Positions 1 through 18,565 are shown, numbered from the stretch's first letter. The stretch: DNA of 64,000 nt from Paragorgia papillata (GCA_035771165.1 JAWNZC010000013.1:46001-110000), one strand, 5' to 3'. Translations and numbers: made by a program. Notes: generated from the letters alone by a model not told the origin.

Positions 1-98
1 GCATTACCACCATTATGTATACAAAACTCGTTCCTAACTGACTAAAATTCTTGGCAACGACCTCCGTAGTTCAATGGTCAGAGCAATGAACTAAAGTC

Positions 99-250
99 GC
101 TTTCCAATTGACAAGGTTAGACCGGTCAGTCCGGCCAGAATGGACTTGCTTTTGATTAGGACCAAATTTTCCAGTCTGACAGTCCTAAGTCTCAAACGAA
201 TCGTGTTCCATTTAACCGGACTGACCGGTCTAACCGTGTAAATGGAAAGC
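99..250. mobile_element. Short inverted-repeat element (MITE)
   Basis: Two arms of about 37 bases form an inverted repeat around the motif GGTTAGACCGGTCAGTCCGG, at about 99-136 and 213-250. No ORF lies between them. A short stretch before it (about 61-92) resembles a tRNA-type A box but is too weak to call. The element sits in a POLQ intron. Family unknown. Confidence 0.5.
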
Positions 251-328
251 CCCCTAAGTATCGCAGGATCCCGATTGGAAAGGCTTGGTGTTACACTTTC
301 GAATATGGTCCCCAGCCTTTCGTTTTCA

Positions 329-6976
<6,648 letters not shown>

Positions 6977-7679
6977 ATTCTGAAGATAACATTAACTGTT
7001 AAGAAAATTACGGAATTATTCTCCATTCTTTTCCATACTGAAGTTCTTATTATCTCTTCATCACGGTCTTCCTTCTCGACGCCATTTTGAAATAATTTAA
7101 AAGTTCCGCTGACAGCGTGTTACAATGCCGCGGAATCTGATTGGTTGCCCCAACCCAATCTCGTCCCCAGGCTTATTATTTGAGTATTTTGCGTTTTATA
7201 GTAGGGAATTTTTCGTTTCAAAACAAGAAACTTTGGGTTTCATAATAGGAAATTTTGCGTTTCAAAATATGTTATTTTACATATATTACACACGAGATCA
7301 CAGGCTTATTTTCAGGAGGGCGCTTTAGTTTACAGTAACCCATCGTGGTACTACGAATATTTTACGAGACAAATTTGACGTGCATCCGCCGCAGGGTGGG
7401 GGGTAATGTGGCATTCAGTGGTCTGTCCGTCTGTCTTCAGCGTAAAGGTCTGGGTACGCGACACATGCCTTGACAAAGCCCTTCATGTTCATTATAATAA
7501 TTATTAACCCATTGAACAACCTCGTTCCCAGCGCCTTTTTGAAATTAGGAGGGCGGGAAAAGGCCCTGGAAATGGCATTGGCTGGTGGAGTCTGAATTTT
7601 CATTGGTTGATTGCTTTTCTTAAACATTCTTCAGGAAAAGTAATTATGCCTCCGCAAAATCAACACTATAAACCATAGT

Positions 7680-8580
7680 CATTCAAAATATGGTCTGGAA
7701 ACTCAGCTAAAGTCTTTGGTCTATCTTTTTGTTCGCCTTTATGCATTTTCGTGCACGGTGCACGGTCACTGAACACATCCTATTTTAGTATAATGAACAA
7801 ATTATCCAATAGCAACGTTTCAGTTAAATCACTCAACCGTGCTATTTAAATATTAATAATATACATGAAAAAATATCTCGACTGTGATTGGCTGATTCCA
7901 GTGCAGTTAATCCCAAACAACAGTGCAAAAGTCTGTAATCACAGTGCAAAAATCTGTAATACAGTGCAAAAATCTGTTATCACTAAGAACCAATCAAATT
8001 GATTGTACAGCGGATTTTTCTCGACTCAAAACAAACAAAGATGGCGGCCAAGATTCGGCGGTTTTGGGGATAATTTGTTCAAATTTGAAGCTAGTTATGC
8101 TTTAATATTGCCAAGTGAAGTACCTACAAGAAGACCAGAAGCTTCTTTATGCCTCGAGTAAACCTTTTTCAAGTAGTAAAGGAAGCGAAGCGTTTTTTAA
8201 CAAATAAATATGCGAGGAGTGGACGCCGTGAAACATGCGTACGTTAAAATGTTAGTACAGTTGTTTTGAACATTTTTTCATGTATATTATTAATAAGTAA
8301 TAGCATGGTTTCTCGTGCCATTTGGAAAAACATGCCACTCGTGAGTTTTTCAAATACTTCAAATAGCACTCGTCCTTCGGACTCGTGCTATTTTGACAGT
8401 ATTTGAAAAACTCACTCGTGCATGTTTTTTTCCAAATTGCACTCGAAACCATGCTATTACCTATACTAATAAACCTAAAACAAAGGATGTGCACGGTGTA
8501 AGGTACGGTTCAATATAAAATCACAGCTCATTATAGGCGCTTTGAAGTTTGCCGAGTTTCCAGACCATATCTCGATTGAC
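7680..8580. mobile_element. Larger element with ATATGGTCTGGAAACTC ends, hosting a compound repeat
   Basis: ATATGGTCTGGAAACTC (about 7689) and its inverse GAGTTTCCAGACCATAT (about 8557) bracket this stretch, and GTGCACGGT motifs lie inside each end. The compound repeat at 7853-8466 lies within it, so it appears to have been hit by a later insertion. No ORF of interest. Confidence 0.45.
7853..8466. mobile_element. Compound repeat, copy 1 (also at 17054-17745)
   Basis: It starts TAATAATATACATGAAAAAA, has the inverse ATTTTTTCATGTATATTATT near 8273, and continues into a hairpin of about 180 bases bounded by TAATAGCATGGTTTC and its inverse. It contains a few copies of the 21-base unit around CACAGTGCAAAAATCTG and the motif AAGATGGCGGCC, which matches the known YY1 site. 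Copy 2 has the same parts in the same order and orientation. Confidence 0.7.
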
Positions 8581-8917
8581 TACGTATAAACTGATCAGGA
8601 TAGAAGTGGCGCCTACCTCTACCTTAGAGTAGTAGCCATGTAAAGAGGAGGAGGAATTTATGCAAAAATCCTTTATAAGTCCTTTACAAATGCTTTTTAT
8701 ACAGTCAAGTTACAACCAACATATACTGGCCACTATATTAATTATCAATCATACACGTTTGGAAACGCCACAAAATTGACCCCGTTGTGAGACGGTGTAA
8801 AGTCACACAAATTGACCCCGTGTGACACGGTCTAAAGTCACACAGACAGTCGCTGGTTTTAACCACGCTCACGCCATTGTTTATCGATTACCGTCGAATA
8901 CTGTTAGCACGGTTGCC

Positions 8918-9334
8918 CAATCTCGTTCCCAGAGCCCACGTTCCCCACCCGGTAAACGAGAGACTCTGGGATAATCCGTTTCAAATCGTTACGTTATTGG
9001 CTGAATAGTGAGCACGAGTTGGTCTGAAGTGACCGGAAGTAGAATTAATAAACCAAAATAACAAAGATGTCGGACGAGAAGACTCCAGTGAAGACGTTGC
9101 CGCAATCGATATCTTCGCCGTATGTGTGGAGATGCTGTAATTCGAGCTTCGCCAGCAACCCCATTGACTTGTTTGGGGAAAAGTCAAACAAGGAGAACAT
9201 ACTATCCGGATTCCGCTCGGATATTTACGCATGCGTACCCCAACCGGAATAACAAGAATCCTGTGATTTGAAACGGATTATCCCAGAGTCTCTCGTTTCC
9301 CGGTTGGGGAACGTGGGCTCTGGGAACAAGATTG
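8918..9334. mobile_element. MULE-like element carrying a short ORF, 9-bp duplication
   Basis: The termini are near-perfect inverted repeats of about 70 bases, starting CAATCTCGTTCCCAGAGCCC. The target duplication ACGGTTGCC is exact at 8909-8917 and 9335-9343. Inside, 9067-9252 on the plus strand is a 61-codon ORF starting MSDEKTPVKT with a good start context. The ORF could be a captured host fragment or a relic of an element gene; it was not recognised. Confidence 0.75.
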
Positions 9335-9415
9335 ACGGTTGCCATGTTATACCGGTCATGTTCGGGGACACAGTCGGCCCAGCCCGCGTGCAGGCTACGG
9401 AGAACGTGTAGGACG

Positions 9416-12400
9416 CTATCTTATTGGCCGGTATAATAACGTGGTGACGTATTTTTCTCGATATCTTTGCGTAGAACTAAGAACAGCCACTCCCTCCTAT
9501 ATCAAAGAAAAACAATAAAACATGGTGAGATTTAATTGACTTGACAAGCTGAGCTTGCTACCAAATAGCTAAGCTACCAAAATCAGTAGAGAGCTCGTCG
9601 GGCACAAAATAACGACGCGTCAATAACAGGCCTAACGCAAAGCCTAACGCTTCCCCCATGAGTCCGTTCGGATCACTTCCGAAACGCGTTAACCGGGAAA
9701 GGCCTAGAAACTAGGCTAGTCCGCCCCCGCCACTCTCCCCCCCCCTCGCCTTCCCCACCAACACCATCCCTACATCCACTCACCTTAATCGACAGAGCAT
9801 ACAAGTGATTTAAAGAGACGTGATGCGGTTCTTGGAGAAGTGACGGTTCATTCATATCAATAGCATCCTTATTCAGTATAACGTTTAGCAAATGCGGTGG
9901 TAAGGCCGGAGGCACGCTCGCATGCATACCATCTTGAATTACAACAGGGTTATGATGCGAGGGAACTAACTGTCCATACGAACCAGGCGGAGATGAAATG
10001 ACGACACCCGATCCGGACTGACCGTCATCGTCAGCTAATGCCTCCATGACCTCAAAATCCGACTTCTTCACAGTTATCACGTTGTTGCGACCTCCAAAAT
10101 TATCATTGGTTGTTGGCTAGAACGGGTTCAGAAAGAACATTAGGTATAATCACAGCCATACGCTAAAAAAAGGCCCTAGGCACTGTTTACATGAAGAAAA
10201 CAAGCGGATTGACAGTCCAATCGGATCGAAAAACGCGAGTGAAGTCAATCCAGGCACATGTTTACATGGAGAATCCAATTTGCTTGGAACATTGTTTCCG
10301 GTTTTGGAACACTATTTTCTGCGCTTCCCTCAATGTCTGCCATTTAGCACGACACGCACCAACTTCACTCATGCGTATCAAGTCATTTTCAAGTCAAACC
10401 GTGTTTAGATGAATCAGATTGGAGACATTCAAGCCGATTCAAGCTTGAATCTCAAGTCAATCCACTCCACTACGTGGATTGACTTCAGCCATCCGTTTCG
10501 ATCAGATCGAAAACGTTCAATCTTCTTCATGTAAACACAACAAGGGGAAACAACATGGGAGATTTGACTTGAACACTCAATCCACTTCAAGGGCCAAAGG
10601 GGCTGTTAACATGAAGCGGGCTAGTCCGGTTACAGGGCTGATGTTGTGTCACGGAAATCTTTCTATGACTTTAAAAACGAATTAGAATACGTGTGCTATA
10701 AGACTATTAGTGAAAAAGAGTCAATTTACAAATGCAAAACAATGACAGAAAACTTGCTGCATGGTTGGAGGTACACATTGTGAGTATGTCATAAAACTTT
10801 CAATCTTCTTCATGTAAACACAACAAGGGGAAACAACATGCGAGATTTGACTTGAACACTTAATCCACTTCATGTAAACAGGGTCATACTAAAGTATTGG
10901 ACCTTTGTGAAAGCTATATGTTGGTTCAGTGTTACTACAGGAGGAAAGCGGAGTACCCGGGGGAAACCTGCAAAGCACTCTTCTCACATGCGGCCAAGGT
11001 GAAATTTTAATCAGATAACTGAACTGAGCAGGTATCGAACCCAGGTTGCAGAGGTGAAAGGCGCGTGTGCTAACCACTGTGCCACCAACACGCCGTTGGA
11101 TCATGTGGACCATATAGCTTATATGCTTTTGTAGCATGCATTTAAAGTAGAAATTTGAGCTCTCGGTAACAATGTGACGTACGCAAGAGACCATTGATGC
11201 TGAAATCCATTGTTCTTTATATGCATCTGGTTGTCCATTTGCGGTACTTTCGGGTACTGTAGCCGTTACTTTCAGGTAGACATTACTTTTGGGTAGCCGT
11301 TACTTTCGGGTAGCCGTTACTTTCGGGTAGCCGTTACTTTCAAGTAGCCGTTACTTTCAGGTAGCCGTTACTTTCGGGTAGCCGTTACTTCCAGGTAGCC
11401 GTTACTTTCGGATAGCCGTTACTTTCGGGTAGCCGTTACTTTCAGGTAGCGGTTACTTTCGAGTAGCCGTTACTTTCGGGTAGCCGTTACTTTCGGGTAG
11501 CCGTTACTTTCAGGTAGCCGTTACTTTCAGGTAGCGGTTACTTTCGGGTAGCGGTTACTTTCGGGTAGCCGTTACTTTCAGGTAGCCGTTACTTTCGGGT
11601 AGCCGTTACTTTCAGGTAGCCGTTACTTTTGGGGGGCCGCTACTTTGGAAACTCTACGGTATTACGTAAATAACGCGCTAAGCAATACTGTATGTTGGAA
11701 CTTGGAAACTGTACTGGCAGTACCATCATTATATATACAGTAGGTGAGCGGAGGAAAATAGGCTTTCCAGAGAAAGAGACACTCACTGCATTTGGATCAT
11801 GAACCCAGTGTCCATCGACAAAGAACTTGTATTCATGGTCCCCTTCTGGTAACTCAATGATTGTAATAAACTCTCCATTGCTAAAAAAACAGTTGCAGTA
11901 CAAGCATTAGTGTTGCGTTAATATAATAATTTACCAATATTCTGATTTTTTTTGAGTGAAGCGTAACGTCTTATAACGTAGCGTAATGTCTAACAATGTA
12001 GCGCAACGTCTTGCAACATAGCGTAAAGCCCTAATCAAACGAGAACGCATGTCATCGCAAGTTGGCAGTCAGAATTTCTGTGGCGGTCGTTCGAACACCC
12101 AAATTAACAAAATAAAGGTTTCATGATTGTTTTAAACAAGTTTTAACTTTGTCACGGTACATGATATTTTCGGGAAACTATTCAGAGCGGCTGGCTGAGA
12201 TAGCGTGACTGCCAACTTGCGATGACTTGCGTTCTCGTTTGATTAGGGCTTAATGTCTTATAACGCAGCGTAACGTCTTGCAACACTGTAGCATGTCTTG
12301 TAACGCAGCGTAACGTCTTGCAATGTAGCGTAACGTCTTGCAACACTGTAGCATGTCTTGTAACGCAGCGTAACGGCTTGCAACATAGCGTAATGTATTA

Positions 12401-14562
12401 TAAAGCAGCGTAACGTCTTGCGATGTAGCGTAACGTCTTGTACGTCTTGCAATGTAGCGTAACGTTTTGCAACACTGTAGCATGTCTTGTAACGCAGCGT
12501 AACGTCTTGCAATGTAGTAGCGCAACGTCTTGCAACATAACGTAATCTCTTAAAATGCAGCGTAACGTCTTGCAATGTAGTAGCGCAACGTCTTGCAACA
12601 TAACGTAATCTCTTATAATGCAGCGTAACGTCTTGCAATTTCTTGCAACATAGCGTAACGCGTCATAACGGCTTGCAATAACGCAGCGTAACGTCTTGCA
12701 ATGTAGCGTAGCGTCTTGCAACACTGTAGCTGTCTTGTAACGCAGCGTAACGTCTTGCAATGTAGTAGCGCAACGCCTTGCAACGTAGCGTAACGTCTTA
12801 TAAAGCAGCGTAACGTCTTGCAATGTAGCGTAACGTCTTGCAATGTAGCGTAACGTCTTATAACGTGACGCAATGTCTCATGATGTATCGCAACGTTGTA
12901 ACGGTCTTAACACGCAGTCTTGGGCAAGCGATGTCCCGCATGCCTGCAAGAAATCATATGGCCAGGCCTGAACTGCTGTATGTACGGTATAAAAGAAATG
13001 CCGCATCAAAAATTCCATAATTTACCTGCTATGCAGTGGGACCCTTGCATTCCAATTAATAAAACTCCCAGAGAGATACACCACATTGCCACCACTGTCC
13101 CATTTAAACACAGTTGGAACACTGTGGGGGACAATGGTCGAGTCTGAGGCAGTCTTGTGGAAACCTGTCATTTCTTCATCTTTATCTTCAGATGATTGGT
13201 AATCCATTGGAGTTTCTTGGTTCACTTCAAGACAACAACACTCAACTAAGATTTTGGCACTGGACCTTGCCTAGGCATGGGGGGGAGAGAGCAGAAGCTC
13301 AAAAAAGGGCAAAGAATTATTTTGTTTGTTTTTTATCAATATTTATTTATTGCTTATTTATTTACTCATTTGTTTGAATATTTATTTACCTATTTATTGT
13401 TTATTTTTTATCGATCGTTTATTATATATTTATTTATTTATTGTTTGTTTATTTATTTATTTTTTATTTGTTTATTTACTTATCCATTCATTTTATTTAT
13501 TTATTTATTTATTAATTATTTTTGTTTATTATATATTTATATTTTTATTTATTTATTTATTTACTGATCCATTCATTGTATTTATTTATTGTTTATTTAT
13601 TTATTAATTAATTATTGTTTGTTTATTATATATTTATATTTTTATTTATTTATTTATTTATTTATTTTTTATTTATTTATTTATTGTTTATTTATTTATT
13701 TATTTGTTTATTTATTAATTATTTTTTGTTTATTATATATTTATTTATTGTTTTTATATTTGTTTATTTATTGATTTATCTATCTATTAATTAATTGTTT
13801 GTTTGTTTGTTTGTTTGTTTGTGTATTTATTTATTGTTTATTTACTTATTTATTTATTTACTGATCCATTCATTTTATTTATTGTGTATTTATTTATTTA
13901 CTGATTCATTCATTTTATTTATTTATTGTGTATTTATTTATTGATTGATTCATTTATTTATTTACTGATTCATTCATTTTATTTATTTATTTAATGTGTA
14001 TTTATTTATTTACTGATTCATTCATTTTATTTATATATTTATTTATTGTTTATTTATTTATTTATTTTTTTATATATTTATGTATTTATTGTTTTAGTTT
14101 ATCTATTTATTGTTTGTTTTATTTACTGATTAATTCATTCATTTTATTATTGTTTATTTACTTATTGTGTATTTATTTATTTACTAATTAATTAATTCAT
14201 TTCATTTATTGTTTATTTATTTATTGTCTATTTATTTATCTATCTATTTATTTATTTATTTATATAAGTAGTTATTTATTTTATTCATCCATCCAGTGTC
14301 TATTTATTTATTTGTTTGTTTGTTTGTCTGTCTGTTTAAATCTAGAATTTTAACTAGACTAGAAAACGTTTTAGCATTTGCACAAGATTTGATGAAACTA
14401 ATTTGCAAAGTAACTTACAATGCAACAACCGTGATGCAACTGACCTTCCTTCACTGGTTTATTTCTTTCAGGAGGAAATATTTTTAAACCTGGTTCAAAC
14501 TCCAGAGTTGAGTTGGTTTTTTCTCCTTTTGTTAGTGCTACTCCAGATTGTCCTTGCCCCAT
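9416..14562 (-). CDS. PRKAB: AMP-activated protein kinase beta subunit
   Basis: The beta subunit scaffolds the cytosolic AMPK heterotrimer, binds glycogen through a CBM48 domain and tethers the alpha and gamma subunits through its C-terminus. Five exons join in phase: 14445-14562, 13026-13245, 11787-11880, 9784-10116 and 9416-9496, giving 281 residues (human paralogues have 270-272). The start is the second of two adjacent ATGs (14562), because it gives MGQGQS, an N-myristoylation signal like that of vertebrate beta subunits. The CBM has FKWDSGG, LSGSF, W104 and W138, equivalent to the glycogen-contacting tryptophans. The C-terminal domain has PPHLLNVILN, NHLYALSIK and KYVTTLLYRPI before the stop. 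It looks intact. Whether it corresponds to vertebrate beta-1 or beta-2 cannot be said. Confidence 0.93.
10184..10885. mobile_element. Inverted-repeat element with internal direct duplication
   Basis: The left end has CACTGTTTACATGAAG and the right end the inverse CTTCATGTAAACAGGGT. A segment of about 70 bases beginning CAATCTTCTTCATGTAAACA occurs near 10518 and again near 10799, suggesting an insertion or unequal exchange inside the element. It lies in a PRKAB intron. A relic of a similar end is seen near 23853-23875. Confidence 0.55.
11020..11105 (-). mobile_element. tRNA-derived SINE head
   Basis: On the minus strand the segment has an A-box-like GTGGCACAGTGGTTAGCAC and a B-box-like GGTTCGATACC, spaced as in a tRNA. 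It has no sign of a full cloverleaf with a matched acceptor stem. I read it as a tRNA-derived retroposon in a PRKAB intron. Confidence 0.65.
11255..11640. repeat. 17-bp minisatellite
   Basis: About 22 tandem copies of GTAGCCGTTACTTTCGG with a few variant positions (TTTCAGG, GCGGTTACT). It lies in the PRKAB intron just downstream of the 11787-11880 exon. Confidence 0.93.
11787..13245 (-). CDS. PRKAB: PRKAB glycogen-binding (CBM48) exons
   Basis: Two exons (13026-13245 and 11787-11880) encode the carbohydrate-binding module. The codon for Ser113 is split across the junction (AG then C). This serine aligns with Ser108 of mammalian beta-1, the autophosphorylation site that affects activator binding. 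The second exon encodes the family signature ELPEGDHEYKFFVDGHWVHDP, here split by position: ELPEG then YKFFVDG then HWVHDP. The intron between them holds a minisatellite and a MITE. Confidence 0.9.
11945..12905. repeat. Degenerate minisatellite (GTAACGTCTTGCAAC family)
   Basis: Repeated short units such as GTAACGTCTTGCAAYGTAGC and ACACTGTAGCATGTCTTGT fill 12254-12905, and the same units occur at 11955-12026. A transposon at 12027-12250 splits the array. Open frames in it are repeat artefacts. Confidence 0.9.
12027..12250. mobile_element. Harbinger-like MITE inside the minisatellite
   Basis: A 224-base element with inverted ends beginning AGCCCTAATCAAACGAGAAC, about 45 bases long on each side, is flanked by TAA (12024-12026 and 12251-12253). 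A TAA duplication fits PIF/Harbinger elements. The minisatellite resumes directly after it, so the insertion came after the array formed. Confidence 0.72.
13330..14335. repeat. (TTTA)n low-complexity tract, 1 kb
   Basis: Tetranucleotide TTTA with TTTG, TTGA and ATTC interruptions fills most of PRKAB intron 1. Longer units such as TTTACTGATTCATTCATTTT recur. The apparent ORFs rich in I, Y, L and F are artefacts. Confidence 0.95.
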
Positions 14563-14857
14563 CATTAACAAAGGCAGTAAATGACAAAATTACAAAACAA
14601 TATTCACACAACCTAAAAAATAAAAATATATATATATTATCAAGATCTACACACATCCTCAAGAATAATGACTTGCATAAAATCAACCCAAATGCTTCCA
14701 TCGATGCCAATCTTGGCTAGGAGTATGTCCTATTAGTTCTTCCAACTAACCAGCTCTAATGAATTTTACGCATAATTTACACAGATCCGCATAGTCTGAA
14801 GGCCAGCCACCGATCTCATCTCATTCTCACTTGTGAGAGGCACGCTCATTACATTCC

Positions 14858-15180
14858 GAAATAAGGCTCAAAATGTCAAATTTTGGGTGAAATTGAGGTG
14901 TTTCACTGAAAATAGCAAAACAACACATCCGGAATTATGGTTCCCTCGACTTTCCCATTTTGGCAGTTTTGGGACCTTCAGCATCAAGAAAAACATGTAT
15001 CTTGCAATTCTGAGTCAAAAAACTTCCTTTCCAAAATAAGGCTCCAAATGCCAAATTTTCAGTAAAAATTATGTTTTTCACTGTAAAATATGACGGCAAA
15101 ACAACACATTTGGAATGGTTCCCTCAACTTTGCCATTTTGGCTGTTTTGAGACCTTCCAAAGCAAGAAAAATGCATAATG
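14858..15180. repeat. Tandem duplication upstream of PRKAB
   Basis: Two diverged direct copies of about 160 bases, each beginning near AATAAGGCTCMAAATG and ending near AAGCAAGAAAAA/AGCATCAAGAAAAA, lie side by side (about 14858-15000 and 15035-15175). No coding capacity was recognised. Confidence 0.6.
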
Positions 15181-15452
15181 GTATCTCCAATGCACACCAC
15201 CAGTAAACAACTGTGAGCCAAGAGTCAGGTTGGGCAACCTGTGGGATATAAATTTTTATAAAATAAGGTGTCCTCTACACACGCTCTGATTGGCTGGGCT
15301 CCATGCATTTAAAAGAGTATGAAGATTATGGCATATGGAGTAGAATGGCGTTAGCTGGCCAGAAAAGCCAGCCAAAGTTCAAAACTGTCCAACATTTAGC
15401 TTGTTTTTTTTTTTCCTTCTTATTTTATAAAACAAATAAAACATACCGTCCA

Positions 15453-15585
15453 TGTGCATATGTACTCTTATAAAGGTTCATTTGATGTCATTTGAACACA
15501 AAGAAGTGTGAAAAAACTCTTTTCTGTTCAAATGACCTCAAACAAACGGTACGAACCTTTATAAGAGTACATATGCACGGAGCTT
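15453..15585. repeat. Palindromic element
   Basis: CATATGTACTCTTATAAAGG near 15456 is matched by its inverse CCTTTATAAGAGTACATATG near 15557. The arms are about 55 bases with a short centre. Confidence 0.6.
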
Positions 15586-15669
15586 TATATTTTATAATTT
15601 GTTTATACAAATATGAACTTGCTAAAATTTAAACAAAAAGAGTGATAAAAATCCTCCCCTCCATATAAC

Positions 15670-15994
15670 CCAGGGTGCATTCCATGCAAGTTCCACGCCG
15701 GAGATTGGTGATGAGGCTCAGAGCTTTACACCAAGGCTACCAATTATTTTTTATCGGACCTTTTGGTACGCCATGCACATTTGAAAATAATGAGTAATAA
15801 TACGCAAAATAATAAGAAAATAATACGTCAAAAGAGGCAAAGTGCTGGTCACATTTGTTTGCATGCCAAGAAGACTGAACAAGTGCATATGCCAATACAT
15901 CAAATTTTGGGTAACTCACACCAGCATGCCAAGCACGAGGACAAGTCCACCACACTGGAGATATCCGGCATAGCATGCATGGAATGCACCCTGG
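15670..15994. mobile_element. hAT-like MITE, 8-bp duplication
   Basis: The ends are inverted copies of CCAGGGTGCATTCCATGC, and the 325-base element is flanked by exact CATATAAC at 15662-15669 and 15995-16002. An 8-base duplication suits the hAT superfamily. No transposase is present. Confidence 0.75.
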
Positions 15995-16382
15995 CATATA
16001 ACAATTATAACATCATCCAAAACAAAACCATAGTAGCATTGTCTGATATTTAAACTACGTATTTGTAATTTGACTGACTTTGAGGTGATATGGTCTGTCA
16101 CCTTTGTCTGTCACGTACTTCCGACATCAAAACTTAAGTCAATATTACCTTAAATGTTTAAGCTTCATGCTAGCTTCTTCCTCGCTTTAGACAGTTCGTT
16201 CAAAAACGCGAACATTATTATAAACGGCTGTGGGAACAACAGTCTGCAAGTTATTATTGAAGAAAATTTCATTATTTTGTTTTTACGAGTCGCCTCCGGC
16301 TCTCCATTGCAGGAGAATACGAAATAATGACACAAATTCCAGCGAACGAATCTATTTAGAAGCAACAATCGAAATATAGTAA

Positions 16383-16433
16383 GGAGTCTAACGTTTCGAG
16401 CGAAGGCCCTTCGTCAGAGAGAAATTAGACTCC
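16383..16433 (-). ncRNA. Hammerhead-ribozyme-like motif (degenerate)
   Basis: On the minus strand the order is CTGACGA (16411-16417), a GGGC-loop-GCTC hairpin, then GAAAC (16393-16397), then GTT. These are the core parts of a hammerhead in the right order. GGAGTCT and AGACTCC could form helix I, but about nine extra bases separate one strand from the core, so activity is doubtful. Penelope-like elements are known to carry hammerheads, and related motifs lie at 32509-32545 and 43441-43535. Confidence 0.35.
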
Positions 16434-17053
16434 TACGTTCTCTGTTTCGGCAGTATATCTAACCTTTAATACCATATTTCGATTGTTGTTTCTACACTGC
16501 CTAGCACGCTACTTTTTTTCACTATTTAGAAGCAATCTATTTGGTTTTGAGTTTGAAATTCGTTCAAGAAGTACTTACAGCTTGTTTAGCATCCATTGCA
16601 GCACCGTTGTCGTTCCAGTGACGATAACCTGTAGTGTTTTAAGGTCCTTCTTTCTTGTTTAGAAACAGATGTTGGAGGAAAATATTATTAAAATATAATT
16701 TATTTTGTTCAATTTGCTCGGGAAAAGCCTGGTAACCACTAAAGATTTCTGCTTTCCTATTGGTTGAAACTTTCACGCACTGATCAAGGCATGCGCAGAC
16801 GTACAAGTGGATTTAGCCTTGAATCACGCGATATTGTAATTAGTAGTTACCGTACCGGGTTCTGGAGGCTCCTGCTTCCTATTGGTTAAAATTTGCGCGC
16901 GATTTTATTGGCTATATGAGTGAAATTGCGAATCCAATCAAACTAACTATTTATAGACCAAAACTCAGACAAACATGAATTTGACGTCATCTGTGCGCGA
17001 AATTTCACCCCAGTTTTTATAATTGCATTTGAAAGAACACTTAATTAAATGAC

Positions 17054-17745
17054 TAATAATATACATGAAAAAATATCTCGACTGTGATTGGCTGATTCCA
17101 GTGCAGTTAATCCCAAACAAGAGTGTAGAATTGTGTTATCACAGTGCAGAATTGTGTTATCACAGTGCAAAAATCTGTTATCACAGTGCAAAAATCTGTT
17201 ATCACAGTGCAAAAATCTGTAATCACAGTGCAAAAATCTGTTATCACAGTGCAAAAATCTGTTATCACTAAGAACCAATCAAATTGATTGTACAGCGGAT
17301 TTTTCCCGACACAAAACAAACAAAGATGGCGGCCAAGATTCGGCGGTTTTGGGGATAATTTGTTCAAATTTGAAGCTAGTTATGCTTTAATATTGCCAAG
17401 TGAAGTACCTACAAGAAGACCAGGAGCTTCTTTATGCCTCGAGTAAACTTTTTCAAGTAGTAAAGGAAGCGAAGCGTTTTTTAACAAATAAATATGCGAG
17501 GAGAGGACGGCTAAACACGTACGTTAAAATGTTAGTACAGTTGTTTTGAACATTTTTTCATGTATATTATTAATAAGTAATAGCATGGTTTCTCGTGCAA
17601 TTTGGAAAAACATGCACTCGTGAGTTTTTCAAATACTTCAAATAGCACTCGTCCTTCGGACTCGTGCTATTTTGACAGTATTTGAAAAACTCACTCGTGC
17701 ATGTTTTTTTCCAAATTGCACTCGAAACCATGCTATTACCTATAC
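17054..17745. mobile_element. Compound repeat, copy 2 (also at 7853-8466)
   Basis: Nearly the same sequence, order and orientation as copy 1, including the TAATAATATACATG ends, the GATGGCGGCCAAGATTCGGC segment and the terminal hairpin. The main difference is the internal 21-base array CACAGTGCAAAAATCTGTTAT, expanded here to about seven copies (about 17115-17270). Confidence 0.75.
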
Positions 17746-18115
17746 AAAGTGACGTCTTCCTTGCTTCATTCTGGAGATATTTAGGTTTGTTTTATATGCA
17801 AATGTCATACTTATGACATCACACTGCATAAGGACGTTTCAGAAAAGTATGATTTTCTTTGAGAGTACTTATCGAAAGCAATACTTAATTATAAAAATTT
17901 GCACTTACATATATGTGGCCATGACTGGTCAATAAACGTGGATAGTTGTGCGTAAAATATTTGGACCATCCTTAAATTGATGCTCTTTCAAAACGTCATT
18001 ATGCAGTGTTATGTCATAACTCATAAGTATGATATTTACATATCAAAGAAACCTGAATATCTCAAGAATGAAGCAAGGAAACGAAATTCTACGGATGGTG
18101 TCACTTTGTCATTTT
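17745..18115. repeat. Inverted-repeat element next to copy 2
   Basis: CAAAGTGACGTCTTCCTTGC near 17745 is matched by an inverse with AAGCAAGGAAACG and GTCACTTTGTC near 18070-18110, and ATGACATCACACTGCATAAG has an inverse near 17995-18025. It resembles the TTAA-flanked elements elsewhere, but its ends are unclear. Confidence 0.5.
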
Positions 18116-18546
18116 AAGTGTTCTTTCAAATGCCATCATAAAAAAATGGGATGAAATTTCGTTGCATAAGGTATTTTAAATAACTAGTGTGAAATAAATG
18201 AATTTGATATAAAGAAAGTCTCATATACTAGTTGTTTATTAGCTCAATCACGAAGTCAAATATGGAAAATCTGTAAATTGACAAGCTTCATTAGTTTAAG
18301 AGTTCTTTCAAATAAGACACACTTAATTTTCGATTACATGCACGCGGACTAACGACACGGTCCCAGGCTCTTTTCTGCATTCCAGCCATCTGGGTATAGG
18401 CTAAAGAGAGACGACCACGGTGAATTGCGACACGATCAATTGATGATCACTAATTCTAGATTTCAAAGATTCCAAATCTAATTTCTCGAACTTTCAAAGG
18501 TGCATACCCGGTGTCTTCGTGACAGTGGTGTCGTGGGAGCTGTTCA

Positions 18547-18565
18547 GGGGGGGGGGGGGGGGGGG
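18547..18565. repeat. Poly-G run
   Basis: An uninterrupted run of 19 G residues, able to form a G-quadruplex on the plus strand. The surrounding 18120-19070 shows no recognisable gene or element ends. Confidence 0.9.

Noticed and set aside
13277..14191. Series of plus-strand frames rich in Y, L, I and F
   Set aside because: Translation of a (TTTA)n tract in a PRKAB intron.
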